A stretch of DNA of 64,000 bases from assembly GCF_014218295.1 (NCBI RefSeq), contig NZ_AP023287.1, forward strand, positions 4,774,001-4,838,000, in the 5' to 3' direction. The DNA is from Mycolicibacterium litorale. GTDB taxonomy: Bacteria > Actinomycetota > Actinomycetes > Mycobacteriales > Mycobacteriaceae. The notes under the pieces are model-generated. The model ran no database searches. It saw only the letters and a list, made by a program, of their open reading frames with translations, and was not told where the DNA came from. This document shows, piece after piece, positions 16,659 through 24,934 of the stretch; the stretch's first letter is position 1; every line of letters begins with the position of its first letter. The translations under genes and the position numbers were made by a program.

Positions 16659-17690
16659 CTACACGAGGTCGGCGAGCTCGCGGACCTGCTCGGCCGAGCG
16701 TGCACTCACGACCATCATCGTCACGCCGGCCGCCTCCCAGACCTTGATCTGCTCGCGGACGTAGTCGGCGTCGCCGACGATCGCGGCGTCGTCGACGAGC
16801 TCGTCGGGAATCACCTTGGCCGCCTCGTCCTTGCGGTTGCTGCGGAACAGCTTCGTGACGTCCTCGACCACCTCGGCGTAGCCCATCCGGCGGTAGACGT
16901 CGGCGTGGAAGTTGGTGTCCTCGGCGCCCATCCCGCCCATGTAGAGCGCGAGGAACGGCTTCATCATCTCGAACGTCGCGGGCCGGTCGTCGGTGATGAC
17001 GACCTGGGCGGTCGCGCAGATCTCGAAGTCCTCACGGCTGCGGCGCGCGCCCGGGCGGGCGAAGCCCTCGTCGAGCCAGGAGTTGTAGGTGTCGGCCATG
17101 CGCGGGGTGTAGAAGATCGGCAGCCAGCCGTCGCAGATCTCGGCGGCCAGCGCGACGTTCTTCGGACCCTCGGCGCCCAGCATGATCGGGATGTCGGCGC
17201 GCAGCGGATGGGTGATCGGCTTGAGCGCCTTGCCCAGCCCGGTGGTGCCCTCACCGGTCAGCGGCAGCGGATAGTGGGGGCCGTCGCTGGTCACCGGCGC
17301 CTCGCGCGCCCACACCTGACGCAGGATGTTCACGTACTCGCGGGTGCGCGCCAAGGGTTTGGGGAACTTCTGGCCGTACCACCCCTCCACCACCTGTGGC
17401 CCGGACACCCCGAGGCCGAGGATGTGGCGGCCACCGGACAGGTGGTCGAGGGTCAGCGCCGCCATCGCGCAGGCGGTGGGGGTACGCGCCGAGAGCTGGA
17501 TGACCGACGTGCCCAAACGCATCCGCTGCGTGGCCGAGCCGAGCCATGCCAGCGGGGTGTAGGCGTCCGATCCCCACGCCTCCGCGGTGAAGACGGTGTC
17601 GAAGCCCGCCTCCTCGGCCGCCGCGACGAGTTCGGCGTGATTGGTCGGCGGCTGCGCTCCCCAATACCCGAGCTGGAGTCCGAGCTTCAT
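16659..17690 (-). CDS. LLM-class F420-dependent oxidoreductase (Rv3520c family)
   Basis: 343-residue luciferase-like monooxygenase of the F420-dependent type: MKLGLQLGYWG start, AEEAGFDTVFTAEAWGSDAYTPL and LGLGVSGPQVVEGWYG motifs. The reaction is unproven; the conserved place in the KstR regulon suggests oxidation or reduction of a sterol intermediate. ATG at 17690. Divergent from the DUF35 gene over a KstR box at 17735. A second LLM gene, sharing the family fold, follows ltp3 at 21032. Confidence 0.88.
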   Translation of the reverse strand: MKLGLQLGYWGAQPPTNHAELVAAAEEAGFDTVFTAEAWGSDAYTPLAWLGSATQRMRLGTSVIQLSARTPTACAMAALTLDHLSGGRHILGLGVSGPQVVEGWYGQKFPKPLARTREYVNILRQVWAREAPVTSDGPHYPLPLTGEGTTGLGKALKPITHPLRADIPIMLGAEGPKNVALAAEICDGWLPIFYTPRMADTYNSWLDEGFARPGARRSREDFEICATAQVVITDDRPATFEMMKPFLALYMGGMGAEDTNFHADVYRRMGYAEVVEDVTKLFRSNRKDEAAKVIPDELVDDAAIVGDADYVREQIKVWEAAGVTMMVVSARSAEQVRELADLV

Positions 17691-17734
17691 TGCTGTGCCT
17701 TCCTCGCCTGTCAGACGGTCCTTGAAACCGTTCT

Positions 17735-17748
17735 TAGAACCTGTTCTA
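17735..17748. promoter_or_regulatory. KstR box, Rv3520c/Rv3521 divergent promoter
   Basis: TAGAACCTGTTCTA, a perfect 6-bp-arm palindrome around CT, ten bases before the GTG of the DUF35 gene and 45 bases from the LLM gene start. Confidence 0.92.
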
Positions 17749-17757
17749 CTCTGTGCT

Positions 17758-18747
17758 GTGACCGCCAGCCAAAGCAGCCCGGCGCTGATCGAGACGCATG
17801 AACCGCCCCTCTCGGCGCCCTTGAAGTTGTCCTTCGACTACACCCGTTCGGTCGGGCCACTGCTCGGCCAGTTCTTCACCGCCCTGCGCGACAGACGCAT
17901 CGTCGGCGTCCGGGGCTCCGACGGTCGGGTCCACGTGCCGCCGGCCGAATACGACCCGGTGACCTACGAACGGTTGACGGAGATCGTACCGGTGGCCGCC
18001 GTCGGAACCGTGGTGTCGTGGACGTGGCAACCACAGCCGCTGGAGGGCCAGCCGCTGCAGCGGCCGTTCGCGTGGGCGCTCATCAAACTCGACGGCGCCG
18101 ACACCCCACTGCTGCACGCCGTGGATGCAGGTGAGTCCGACAAGATCAGTGCCGGGACGCGGGTGCACGCGCACTGGGTCGACGAACCCGTCGGCGCGAT
18201 CACCGACATCGCGTACTTCGCACTGGGCGAGGAGGCGGAACCCGAAGGTGAACCCTCCGACAAGGATCCGGTGACGATGCTGGTGGTGCCGAGCGCCATC
18301 GAGATCCAGCACACCGCGTCCGCGCCGGAGAGCACGTTCCTGCGCGCCCTGCAGGAGGGCAAGCTGCTCGGTGCCCGCACCGGCAAGGAGGGCAAGCTCT
18401 ATTTCCCGCCGCGGGAAGCCGATCCGGCCACCGGCCGGCCCACCACCGAGTTCGTCGAGCTGCCGGACAAGGGCACCGTCACGACGTTCGCGATCATCAA
18501 CATCCCGTTCGCCGGTCAGCGCATCAAGCCGCCCTACGTCGCGGCCTACGTGCTGCTCGACGGCGCCGACATCCCGTTCCTGCATCTGGTCACCGAGATC
18601 GAGGCCGACCAGGTGCGGATGGGTATGCGGGTCGAGGCGGTGTGGAAGCCCCGCGAGGAATGGGGCCTGGGCATCGACAACATCAGCCATTTCCGGCCGA
18701 CGGGTGAGCCCGACGCCGAGTACGACACCTACAAGCACCACCTGTAG
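17758..18747 (+). CDS. Double DUF35 (OB-fold) protein, Rv3521 family
   Basis: 329 residues containing two DUF35-like OB-fold units in tandem, each with a matching pattern: FTALRDRRIVGVRGSDGRVHVPP ... GTVVSWTW in the first, FLRALQEGKLLGARTGKEGKLYFPP ... GTVTTFAI in the second. DUF35 proteins are obligate partners of thiolase-like Ltp enzymes (as in ChsH2-Ltp2), so it probably assembles with Ltp4 and Ltp3 encoded just downstream. GTG at 17758 (MTASQSSPALIE) is chosen because the longer frame crosses the KstR box. Confidence 0.88.
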   Translation: MTASQSSPALIETHEPPLSAPLKLSFDYTRSVGPLLGQFFTALRDRRIVGVRGSDGRVHVPPAEYDPVTYERLTEIVPVAAVGTVVSWTWQPQPLEGQPLQRPFAWALIKLDGADTPLLHAVDAGESDKISAGTRVHAHWVDEPVGAITDIAYFALGEEAEPEGEPSDKDPVTMLVVPSAIEIQHTASAPESTFLRALQEGKLLGARTGKEGKLYFPPREADPATGRPTTEFVELPDKGTVTTFAIINIPFAGQRIKPPYVAAYVLLDGADIPFLHLVTEIEADQVRMGMRVEAVWKPREEWGLGIDNISHFRPTGEPDAEYDTYKHHL

Positions 18748-18760
18748 AGAGGCTCTTTCC

Positions 18761-19834
18761 GTGACCGATATTGCAGTGGTGGGCTTCGCGCACGCCCCGC
18801 ACGTGCGCCGCACCGAGGGCACCACCAACGGCGTCGAGATGCTGATGCCGTGTTTCGCCGAACTCTACGCCGACCTGGGCATCACCAAGGCCGACATCGG
18901 CTTCTGGTGTTCCGGGTCGTCGGATTACCTTGCTGGCCGGGCGTTCTCGTTCATCTCCGCGATCGACTCCATAGGCGCCGTGCCGCCGATCAACGAATCG
19001 CACGTCGAGATGGACGCCGCCTGGGCGCTCTACGAGGCCTACATCAAGATCCTCACCGGCGAGGTGGAGACCGCGCTGGTGTATGGGTTCGGCAAGTCCA
19101 GCGCGGGCACACTGCGCCGCGTGCTTGCGTTGCAGACCGATCCCTACACCGTCGCCCCGCTGTGGCCGGATTCGGTGTCGATGGCGGGCCTGCAGGCACG
19201 ACTGGGTCTGGACGCCGGCAAGTGGACCGCCGAGCAGATGGCGCAGGTCGCGCTGGATTCGTTCGCGGTCAGTGAGCGCACGGACAGCGAGAAACCGGCG
19301 ACGAGCGTCGACGAACTGCTCGAACGTCCATATTTCGCCGAACCCCTGCGCCGCCACGACATCGCGCCGATCACCGACGGGGCGTCGGCGATCGTGCTGG
19401 CCGCCGGCGACCGGGCCCGTGAGCTGCGCGAGAACCCCGCGTGGATCACCGGTTTCGAGCATCGCATCGAGACGCCGATCCTCGGCGCCCGCGACCTGAC
19501 CACCTCACCGTCGACCGCCGCGTCCGCGCAGGCGGCCACCGGCGGTGACACCGGCTCCATCGACGTCGCCGAGATCTACGCGCCGTTCACCCACCAGCAC
19601 CTGATCCTCAAAGAGGCAATCGGCCTGTCGGATGCGACGATGATCAATCCGTCCGGCGGCACACTGGCCGCCAACCCGATGTTCTCGGCCGGCCTGGAGC
19701 GGATCGGCTTCGCGGCCCGCCACATCTTCGACGGCTCGGCTCAGCGGGTACTGGCGCACGCCACCAGTGGGCCTGCGCTGCAACAGAATCTGGTAGCGGT
19801 CCTCGAGGGACGAAACGGCAAGAACGGCCGATGA
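18761..19834 (+). CDS. ltp4: Ltp4, thiolase-like lipid-transfer protein / aldolase
   Basis: 357-residue SCP2-thiolase-like protein (Rv3522). The usual nucleophilic Cys of Claisen thiolases is not present; the equivalent stretch reads INESHVEMDAAWALYEAY. The C-terminal thiolase motifs are kept in altered form (DVAEIYAPFTHQH, NPSGGTLAANP). Such Ltp proteins act as retro-aldolases that cleave branched steroid side chains with a DUF35 partner, here the gene 13 bp upstream. GTG start at 18761. The stop TGA overlaps the ATG of the 9-codon mini-ORF leading to ltp3. Confidence 0.9.
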   Translation: MTDIAVVGFAHAPHVRRTEGTTNGVEMLMPCFAELYADLGITKADIGFWCSGSSDYLAGRAFSFISAIDSIGAVPPINESHVEMDAAWALYEAYIKILTGEVETALVYGFGKSSAGTLRRVLALQTDPYTVAPLWPDSVSMAGLQARLGLDAGKWTAEQMAQVALDSFAVSERTDSEKPATSVDELLERPYFAEPLRRHDIAPITDGASAIVLAAGDRARELRENPAWITGFEHRIETPILGARDLTTSPSTAASAQAATGGDTGSIDVAEIYAPFTHQHLILKEAIGLSDATMINPSGGTLAANPMFSAGLERIGFAARHIFDGSAQRVLAHATSGPALQQNLVAVLEGRNGKNGR

Positions 19835-19848
19835 GCGCTTGCGCGAAG
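19831..19848 (+). repeat. 18-bp junction element (mini-ORF), copy 3
   Basis: ATGAGCGCTTGCGCGAAG, identical to the mce4A-mce4B copy. Its ATG overlaps the ltp4 stop by three bases (ATGA), the frame encodes MSACAKRRR, and its TGA at 19858-19860 overlaps the ltp3 start codons at 19857/19860. The extension GAGGAGAAG also provides the ltp3 ribosome-binding site. Confidence 0.75.
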
Positions 19849-19859
19849 AGGAGAAGATG

Positions 19860-21035
19860 ATGGCGAAGAACAAGGCAGCCGTGCTGGGCACCGGGCAGAC
19901 CAAATACGTCGCCAAGCGCCAGGACGTGTCGATGAACGGCCTGGTGCGCGAGGCCATCGACCGGGCGCTGGCCGATTCCGGCATGACGATGGACGACATC
20001 GACGCGGTCGTCGTCGGCAAGGCGCCCGACTTCTTCGAGGGCGTCATGATGCCCGAACTGTTCCTCACCGACGCCGTCGGCGCCACCAACAAGCCGCTGA
20101 TCCGTGTGCACACCGCCGGATCGGTCGGCGGGTCCACCGGCGTGGTGGCGGCGAGCCTGGTGCAGTCCGGCAAGTACCGCCGCGTGCTGGCGATGGCCTG
20201 GGAGAAGCAGTCCGAATCGAACGCCATGTGGGCGTTGAGCATTCCGGTGCCGTTCACGAAGCCGGTCGGGGCGGGGGCGGGCGGCTACTTCGCCCCGCAC
20301 GTGCGCGCCTACATCCGCCGGTCGGGCGCGCCGGAGCACATCGGTGCGATGGTGGCGGTCAAGGACCGGCTCAACGGGGCGAAGAACCCGCTGGCCCACC
20401 TGCACCAGCCCGACATCACGTTGGAGAAGGTGCTGGGCTCGCAGATGCTGTGGGATCCGATCCGCTTCGACGAGACCTGCCCGTCATCCGACGGTGCGTG
20501 TGCACTGGTGATCGGTGACGAGGAGACCGCCGACCGCCGGGTCGCCGACGGCCATCCGGTGGCGTGGATCCACGCCACCGCGCTGCGCACCGAACCACTC
20601 GCCTACGCCGGGCGCGATCAGGTCAATCCGCAGGCCGGCCGCGACGCCGCCAAGGCGCTGTGGGCGGCGGCCGGGATCACCAGCCCGATCGACGAGATCG
20701 ACGTCGCCGAGATCTATGTCCCGTTCTCGTGGTTCGAGCCGATGTGGTTGGAGAACCTAGGATTCGCCGCCGAGGGTGAGGGCTGGAAGCTCACCGAGGC
20801 CGGTGAGACGGCGATCGGCGGGCGGCTTCCGGTCAACCCGTCGGGCGGTGTGTTGTCCTCGAACCCGATCGGCGCGTCCGGCATGATCCGCTTCGCCGAA
20901 GCCGCCATCCAGGTGATGGGCAAGGCCGGTGAGCATCAGGTCGAGGGCGCCCGTAAGGCGCTCGGCCACGCCTATGGCGGTGGTTCGCAGTACTACTCGA
21001 TGTGGGTGGTCAGCTCCGACAAGCAGACCACGTGA
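19860..21035 (+). CDS. ltp3: Ltp3, thiolase-like lipid-transfer protein / aldolase
   Basis: 391-residue SCP2-thiolase-like protein (Rv3523). The canonical Cys position is replaced (RVHTAGSVGGSTG), in line with retro-aldol rather than thiolytic chemistry. DVAEIYVPFSWFEP and NPSGGVLSSNPIGASG are the retained C-terminal motifs. Start ATG at 19860 (MAKNKAAVLG; an adjacent ATG at 19857 is possible), six bases after AGGAG. In the operon Rv3521-ltp4-ltp3-LLM. In Rhodococcus, Ltp3/Ltp4 orthologues are linked to C24-branched phytosterol side chains; the same role is inferred here. Confidence 0.9.
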   Translation: MAKNKAAVLGTGQTKYVAKRQDVSMNGLVREAIDRALADSGMTMDDIDAVVVGKAPDFFEGVMMPELFLTDAVGATNKPLIRVHTAGSVGGSTGVVAASLVQSGKYRRVLAMAWEKQSESNAMWALSIPVPFTKPVGAGAGGYFAPHVRAYIRRSGAPEHIGAMVAVKDRLNGAKNPLAHLHQPDITLEKVLGSQMLWDPIRFDETCPSSDGACALVIGDEETADRRVADGHPVAWIHATALRTEPLAYAGRDQVNPQAGRDAAKALWAAAGITSPIDEIDVAEIYVPFSWFEPMWLENLGFAAEGEGWKLTEAGETAIGGRLPVNPSGGVLSSNPIGASGMIRFAEAAIQVMGKAGEHQVEGARKALGHAYGGGSQYYSMWVVSSDKQTT

Positions 21036-21919
21036 CGATGAAGTACACGGTCAGCATCGCGATGGGCCCCATCGATCAGTTGGTGGAGCTGGCGAGATGC
21101 GCCGAAGAGGTCGGTTTCGACGCGATCGCGCTGCCGGACTCGCTGTTCTACATGGAGAAGCAGGCGGCCGACTATCCGTACACGCCCGACGGCTCGCGGA
21201 TGTGGAACGCCGACACGCCGTGGGTGGACCCCCTGATCGCCGCCGCGGCGATGGGTGCGGTGACGTCGACGCTGCGGTTCTACACCAACGTGATGAAGCT
21301 GGGTTCGCGCAACCCGCTGCTGCTGGCCCGCCAGGTCGGCTCGGTGGCGAACCTGACGAACAACAGGTTCGGATTCGGCGTCGGGATCGGCTGGGCGCCG
21401 GAGGAATTCGAGTGGTGCGGGGTGCCGTTCGCGCGGCGCGGCAAGCGGGTCGACGAGATGATCGAGGTGATCAAGCGTGTACTCGCCGGCGGCATGGTCG
21501 AGTTCCACGGCGAGTTCTTCGATTTCGACCGGCTGCAGATGAGTCCGGCACCGTCGGAGCCGGTCCCGTTCTACGTCGGCGGGCACACCGATGTCGCGCT
21601 CAAGCGCGCGGCGCGCGTGGGTGACGGCTGGACCAGCGCCATGATGACCGGTGCGCAACTCGCCGAGACGATCGGAAAGCTCAACACGTTGCGGGCCGAA
21701 TTCGGCCGCGAGGGTGAACCGTTCGAGTTCCAGGCGGTGTGCATCGACAAGTTCGGGGTGGACGGCCATCGGGAACTCGCCGAGGCCGGTGTCACCGACA
21801 ACATCGTGATCCCCTGGCTGTTCGACGGATTGAGCTTCGATGCTCCGCTGGACAAGAAGAAGGACTCGATGAAGCGGTTCGCCGACACCTACATCCGTTC
21901 GGGGTGGCAGCAGCGCTAG
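21032..21919 (+). CDS. LLM-class F420-dependent oxidoreductase after ltp3
   Basis: 295 residues, TIGR03619-type F420-dependent oxidoreductase: ELARCAEEVGFDAIALPDSLFY, FGFGVGIGWAPEEFEWCGVPFARRG and FYVGGHTDVALKRAARVGDGW. GTG at 21032 overlaps the ltp3 stop (GTGA); an ATG at 21038 (MKYTVSIAMG) is an equal alternative. Being the last gene of the KstR-driven Rv3521-ltp4-ltp3 operon points to a role in branched side-chain oxidation. The protein is distinct from the 343-residue LLM protein at 16659. Confidence 0.87.
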   Translation: MTMKYTVSIAMGPIDQLVELARCAEEVGFDAIALPDSLFYMEKQAADYPYTPDGSRMWNADTPWVDPLIAAAAMGAVTSTLRFYTNVMKLGSRNPLLLARQVGSVANLTNNRFGFGVGIGWAPEEFEWCGVPFARRGKRVDEMIEVIKRVLAGGMVEFHGEFFDFDRLQMSPAPSEPVPFYVGGHTDVALKRAARVGDGWTSAMMTGAQLAETIGKLNTLRAEFGREGEPFEFQAVCIDKFGVDGHRELAEAGVTDNIVIPWLFDGLSFDAPLDKKKDSMKRFADTYIRSGWQQR

Positions 21920-21922
21920 CCG

Positions 21923-22903
21923 CTACCGGGCCAGCCGGCTCACCGCGGTCGTGGCGAGTCCGAACACCATGCGCTTACCGCGCTTCGCCGCATCGGCGAG
22001 CAGGCGTCGGCCGGGCGCCGTCAACGCCACCTCGTCGCCGACGGCGGCGGCCCCACCGGACTCGACCCAGCAGTAGCTGCCCAGGCACCGGTTCGCCCGG
22101 TCGGCGACCGCCCTGGTGATCCTGCGGTCCACGTCCAGGCCGGGTTGCGCCCGGCTCGGCACCACACAGCGGATCGTCGGCATGGTCACCTCGAGCACCG
22201 CTGTACCCATCCTCAGGTGTCCGCCCGTCCAGTGGGACTCCGGGAGCCCATCGTGCGTGTCGACCTCGGCCAGAAGCACATTGGGGCGGAAGCGACGGAC
22301 GTCGACGGAGGCCTCCCCCATCTCGGCGGCGATGGTGCCCAGGCTGGCTCGCGTCATCACGTGGACGGGTGCGAGGTCGACGAACATCCCCGGCGGCGTC
22401 GAGTAGCGGGCGAGCAGCGTCAGGTCGGAGAAGCGCATCATCGACAGATCGGGCAGCCTCTCCCCGTCGGCGATCCCGAAGTCGGAGCGCAGTGAGGCGA
22501 TCGGCGAGTGATTGCGGTCGGTCAAGCCGAGGCGGTGCAGGCTGGTGTCCGACGCCGGCGGCAGCGCGGTCAACCGCACCTCGCGCCCGGCGAGTTCGGA
22601 CAGTTCGGCGTGGATCGCGGGATCGTCGGAGCGCCGCACCGTGCCGTTGGGGAAGGTGATCTCGACGTCGGGCACCCGTCCGGGACCGGCGTCGCCGGGG
22701 ACAGGCGCGCAGTAACGGGCGGTCGCGGTCAGCAAGGCCGGCAGCCGGCGCGCGCTCGCGGTGATGTCGCGCTCGACGTCGCGCACCGCCCACAGCCGGT
22801 CGCCGTGGACCCCGCGCGGCCCGAACTCCACTCGCTCGACGGGTTCACCACCGAGCGATTTGACGGGATAACGCCACAGCTCCGCCACGTGTCCGACTCG
22901 CAT
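21923..22903 (-). CDS. MOSC domain protein (YcbX-like)
   Basis: 326 residues: N-terminal MOSC beta-barrel (VGHVAELWRYPVKSLGGEPVERVEFGPRGVHGDRLWAV) and C-terminal MOSC domain (TRASLGTIAAEMGEASVDVRRFRPNVLLAE ... PTIRCVVPSRAQPGLD). The Cys in RCVVPSR is the expected molybdenum/sulfur ligand. Likely a molybdenum-cofactor-dependent reductase or sulfur carrier; substrate unknown. ATG at 22903 is chosen because YcbX proteins begin with this beta strand. Convergent with the LLM gene (three-base gap) and divergent from the lipoprotein gene. No KstR box. Confidence 0.85.
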   Translation of the reverse strand: MRVGHVAELWRYPVKSLGGEPVERVEFGPRGVHGDRLWAVRDVERDITASARRLPALLTATARYCAPVPGDAGPGRVPDVEITFPNGTVRRSDDPAIHAELSELAGREVRLTALPPASDTSLHRLGLTDRNHSPIASLRSDFGIADGERLPDLSMMRFSDLTLLARYSTPPGMFVDLAPVHVMTRASLGTIAAEMGEASVDVRRFRPNVLLAEVDTHDGLPESHWTGGHLRMGTAVLEVTMPTIRCVVPSRAQPGLDVDRRITRAVADRANRCLGSYCWVESGGAAAVGDEVALTAPGRRLLADAAKRGKRMVFGLATTAVSRLAR

Positions 22904-22987
22904 CGTCCTACCGTAGGCCGAGAACACGCCGGGAACGACGATTCCCCGACGCAATCCGCGGGTATGGGCGGTACCGGGGTCATCGAA

Positions 22988-23644
22988 GTGAACACAAGCC
23001 GCTGTCACGCAGCGATGAGGTCGTTGTCCGCCGCCGCGCTGGCGGCGTGGACGTGCACGGCGCTGGTCGGCTGCCAAACACCGCCGGCGCCGTCTGGAGG
23101 CGGCCAGTCGGTGTCCACCGCCCCACCGTTGACCGCGGCGCCGACCACGTCGCGGACCGAATCAGAAAGCGCCGAAAGCGACGAGGTCGACTACAGCCAC
23201 CTCCTGCTGACGGCCTCCGACATCAGCGACAACGAGGACGTGTTCGCGGTGCGGTCCACCACGCGGGATCCCGGCGGCCTGCCAGGCGCCAGCGCGCTGT
23301 TCGTCAACGCCGACGACACCCGCGCGGTCTCCGACACCATCGCGATCTATCCCGACGCCGCGACCGCGACCAGCACACTGCGCCGGGCCCTGTCCGAGGT
23401 GGGCAAGGTCGTCGTCGGCGGCGCTCCGCGTCGGGCGCCGGTCGGCACCGACGGCACGATCGTCGTGGGCACGTCCGCGGACGGTACCAAGGCCGCCACT
23501 CTGCTGCTGTTCACCGAAGGTCCGGCGCTGGCCAGGCTGCAATTCGAGAGCGCTCCCGGCGACGTGCCCACCGAGGAGTACGTCATCGCGGTCGGGAAGA
23601 TGCAGCAGATCGCGCTGCGCACAGGATTGCGGTCGCCGGAATGA
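22988..23644 (+). CDS. Secreted lipoprotein, unknown function
   Basis: 218 residues from GTG 22988, or 209 from ATG 23015 (MRSLSAAALAAW); both keep the signal sequence. The lipobox is ALVGC (LAAWTCTALVGCQTPPAPSG), followed by a Ser/Thr/Pro/Glu-rich linker and a compact domain (LLLTASDISDNEDVFAVRSTTRDPGGLPGASALFVN...) that resembles mycobacterial LpqN/DUF-type lipoproteins in layout only. Divergent from the MOSC gene and 132 bp before kshA. No function can be assigned. Confidence 0.72.
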   Translation: MNTSRCHAAMRSLSAAALAAWTCTALVGCQTPPAPSGGGQSVSTAPPLTAAPTTSRTESESAESDEVDYSHLLLTASDISDNEDVFAVRSTTRDPGGLPGASALFVNADDTRAVSDTIAIYPDAATATSTLRRALSEVGKVVVGGAPRRAPVGTDGTIVVGTSADGTKAATLLLFTEGPALARLQFESAPGDVPTEEYVIAVGKMQQIALRTGLRSPE

Positions 23645-23719
23645 CGGCTGTTCAGAAGTCCCACGCAGGGGGTATGCCGCAGCTCACGTGCGAATTATTG
23701 CGATACCGGCGGGCAAAAC

Positions 23720-23733
23720 TGTAACGTGTTCTA
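23720..23733. promoter_or_regulatory. KstR box of kshA
   Basis: TGTAACGTGTTCTA, 43 bases upstream of the kshA GTG and identical to the mce4-distal box at 3326. Confidence 0.9.
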
Positions 23734-23776
23734 GTTAGAGGGCCAGAACTCGAGGCCAGGACTTTGGAGGCGCCAG

Positions 23777-24934
23777 GTGACCACCGACACCGCCCACAGC
23801 GGCATCCGCGAGATCGACACCGGAACCCTGCCTGACCGTTACGCCAGGGGATGGCACTGCCTCGGCCCGGTGACGGACTACCTCGACGGCAAACCGCACT
23901 CCATCGAGGCGTTCGGCACCAAGCTCGTGGTGTTCGCCGATTCGAAGGGCGACGTCAAGATCCTCGACGGCTACTGCCGCCACATGGGTGGTGACCTGTC
24001 CCAGGGCACCATCAAGGGCGACGAGGTGGCCTGCCCGTTCCACGACTGGCGCTGGGGCGGCGACGGCAAGTGCAAGCTCGTGCCCTACGCCAAACGGACG
24101 CCGCGCTTGGCCCGCACCCGCGCCTGGACCACCGACGTGCGTAGCGGTCTGTTGTTCGTCTGGCACGACCACGAGGGCAACCCGCCCCCGCCGGAGGTCC
24201 GCATCCCCGACATCCCGGAGTTCGCCAGCGACGACTGGACCGACTGGCGGTGGAATTCGATCCTGATCGAGGGCGCCAACTGCCGCGAGATCATCGACAA
24301 CGTCACCGACATGGCGCACTTCTTCTACATCCACTTCGGACTGCCGACGTACTTCAAGAACGTCTTCGAGGGCCACATCGCCAGCCAGTACCTGCACAAC
24401 GTCGGCCGGCCCGACGTCAACGACATGGGCACCACCTACGGGGAGGCGCACCTCGACTCGGAGGCGTCGTACTTCGGCCCGTCGTTCATGATCAACTGGC
24501 TGCACAACAACTACGGCGGATACAAGGCCGAATCCATCCTCATCAACTGCCACTACCCGGTGACGCAGGATTCGTTCGTGCTGCAGTGGGGCGTCATCGT
24601 CGAGAAGCCCAAGGGCATGGACGAGAAGATGACCGACAAGCTGTCGCGCACCTTCACCGACGGTGTGAGCAAGGGCTTCCTGCAGGACGTCGAGATCTGG
24701 AAGCACAAGACCCGCATCGACAATCCGCTGCTGGTCGAGGAGGACGGCGCGGTCTACCAGCTGCGGCGCTGGTATCAGCAGTTCTACGTCGACGTCGCCG
24801 ATGTGACGCCCGAGATGACCGACCGCTTCGAGATCGAGGTCGACACCACCGCGGCCAACGAGTACTGGAACAGTGAGGTCGAAGAGAACCTCAAGCGCCG
24901 CGAAGCCGAGAAAGCCGAACAGCCGACGTCATGA
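23777..24934 (+). CDS. kshA: KshA, 3-ketosteroid 9-alpha-hydroxylase oxygenase
   Basis: 385-residue Rieske oxygenase component of 9-alpha-hydroxylase. Together with KstD it opens steroid ring B; the reductase KshB is not in this window. Rieske ligands C67-x-H69 (YCRHMGG) and C86-x2-H89 (CPFHDW); mononuclear iron site N175, D178, H181 and H186 in NVTDMAHFFYIHFG. Length is as in characterised KshA. GTG start at 23777 with GGAGG close upstream. The downstream cysteine-rich gene overlaps its stop by four bases (ATGA). Confidence 0.96.
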   Translation: MTTDTAHSGIREIDTGTLPDRYARGWHCLGPVTDYLDGKPHSIEAFGTKLVVFADSKGDVKILDGYCRHMGGDLSQGTIKGDEVACPFHDWRWGGDGKCKLVPYAKRTPRLARTRAWTTDVRSGLLFVWHDHEGNPPPPEVRIPDIPEFASDDWTDWRWNSILIEGANCREIIDNVTDMAHFFYIHFGLPTYFKNVFEGHIASQYLHNVGRPDVNDMGTTYGEAHLDSEASYFGPSFMINWLHNNYGGYKAESILINCHYPVTQDSFVLQWGVIVEKPKGMDEKMTDKLSRTFTDGVSKGFLQDVEIWKHKTRIDNPLLVEEDGAVYQLRRWYQQFYVDVADVTPEMTDRFEIEVDTTAANEYWNSEVEENLKRREAEKAEQPTS

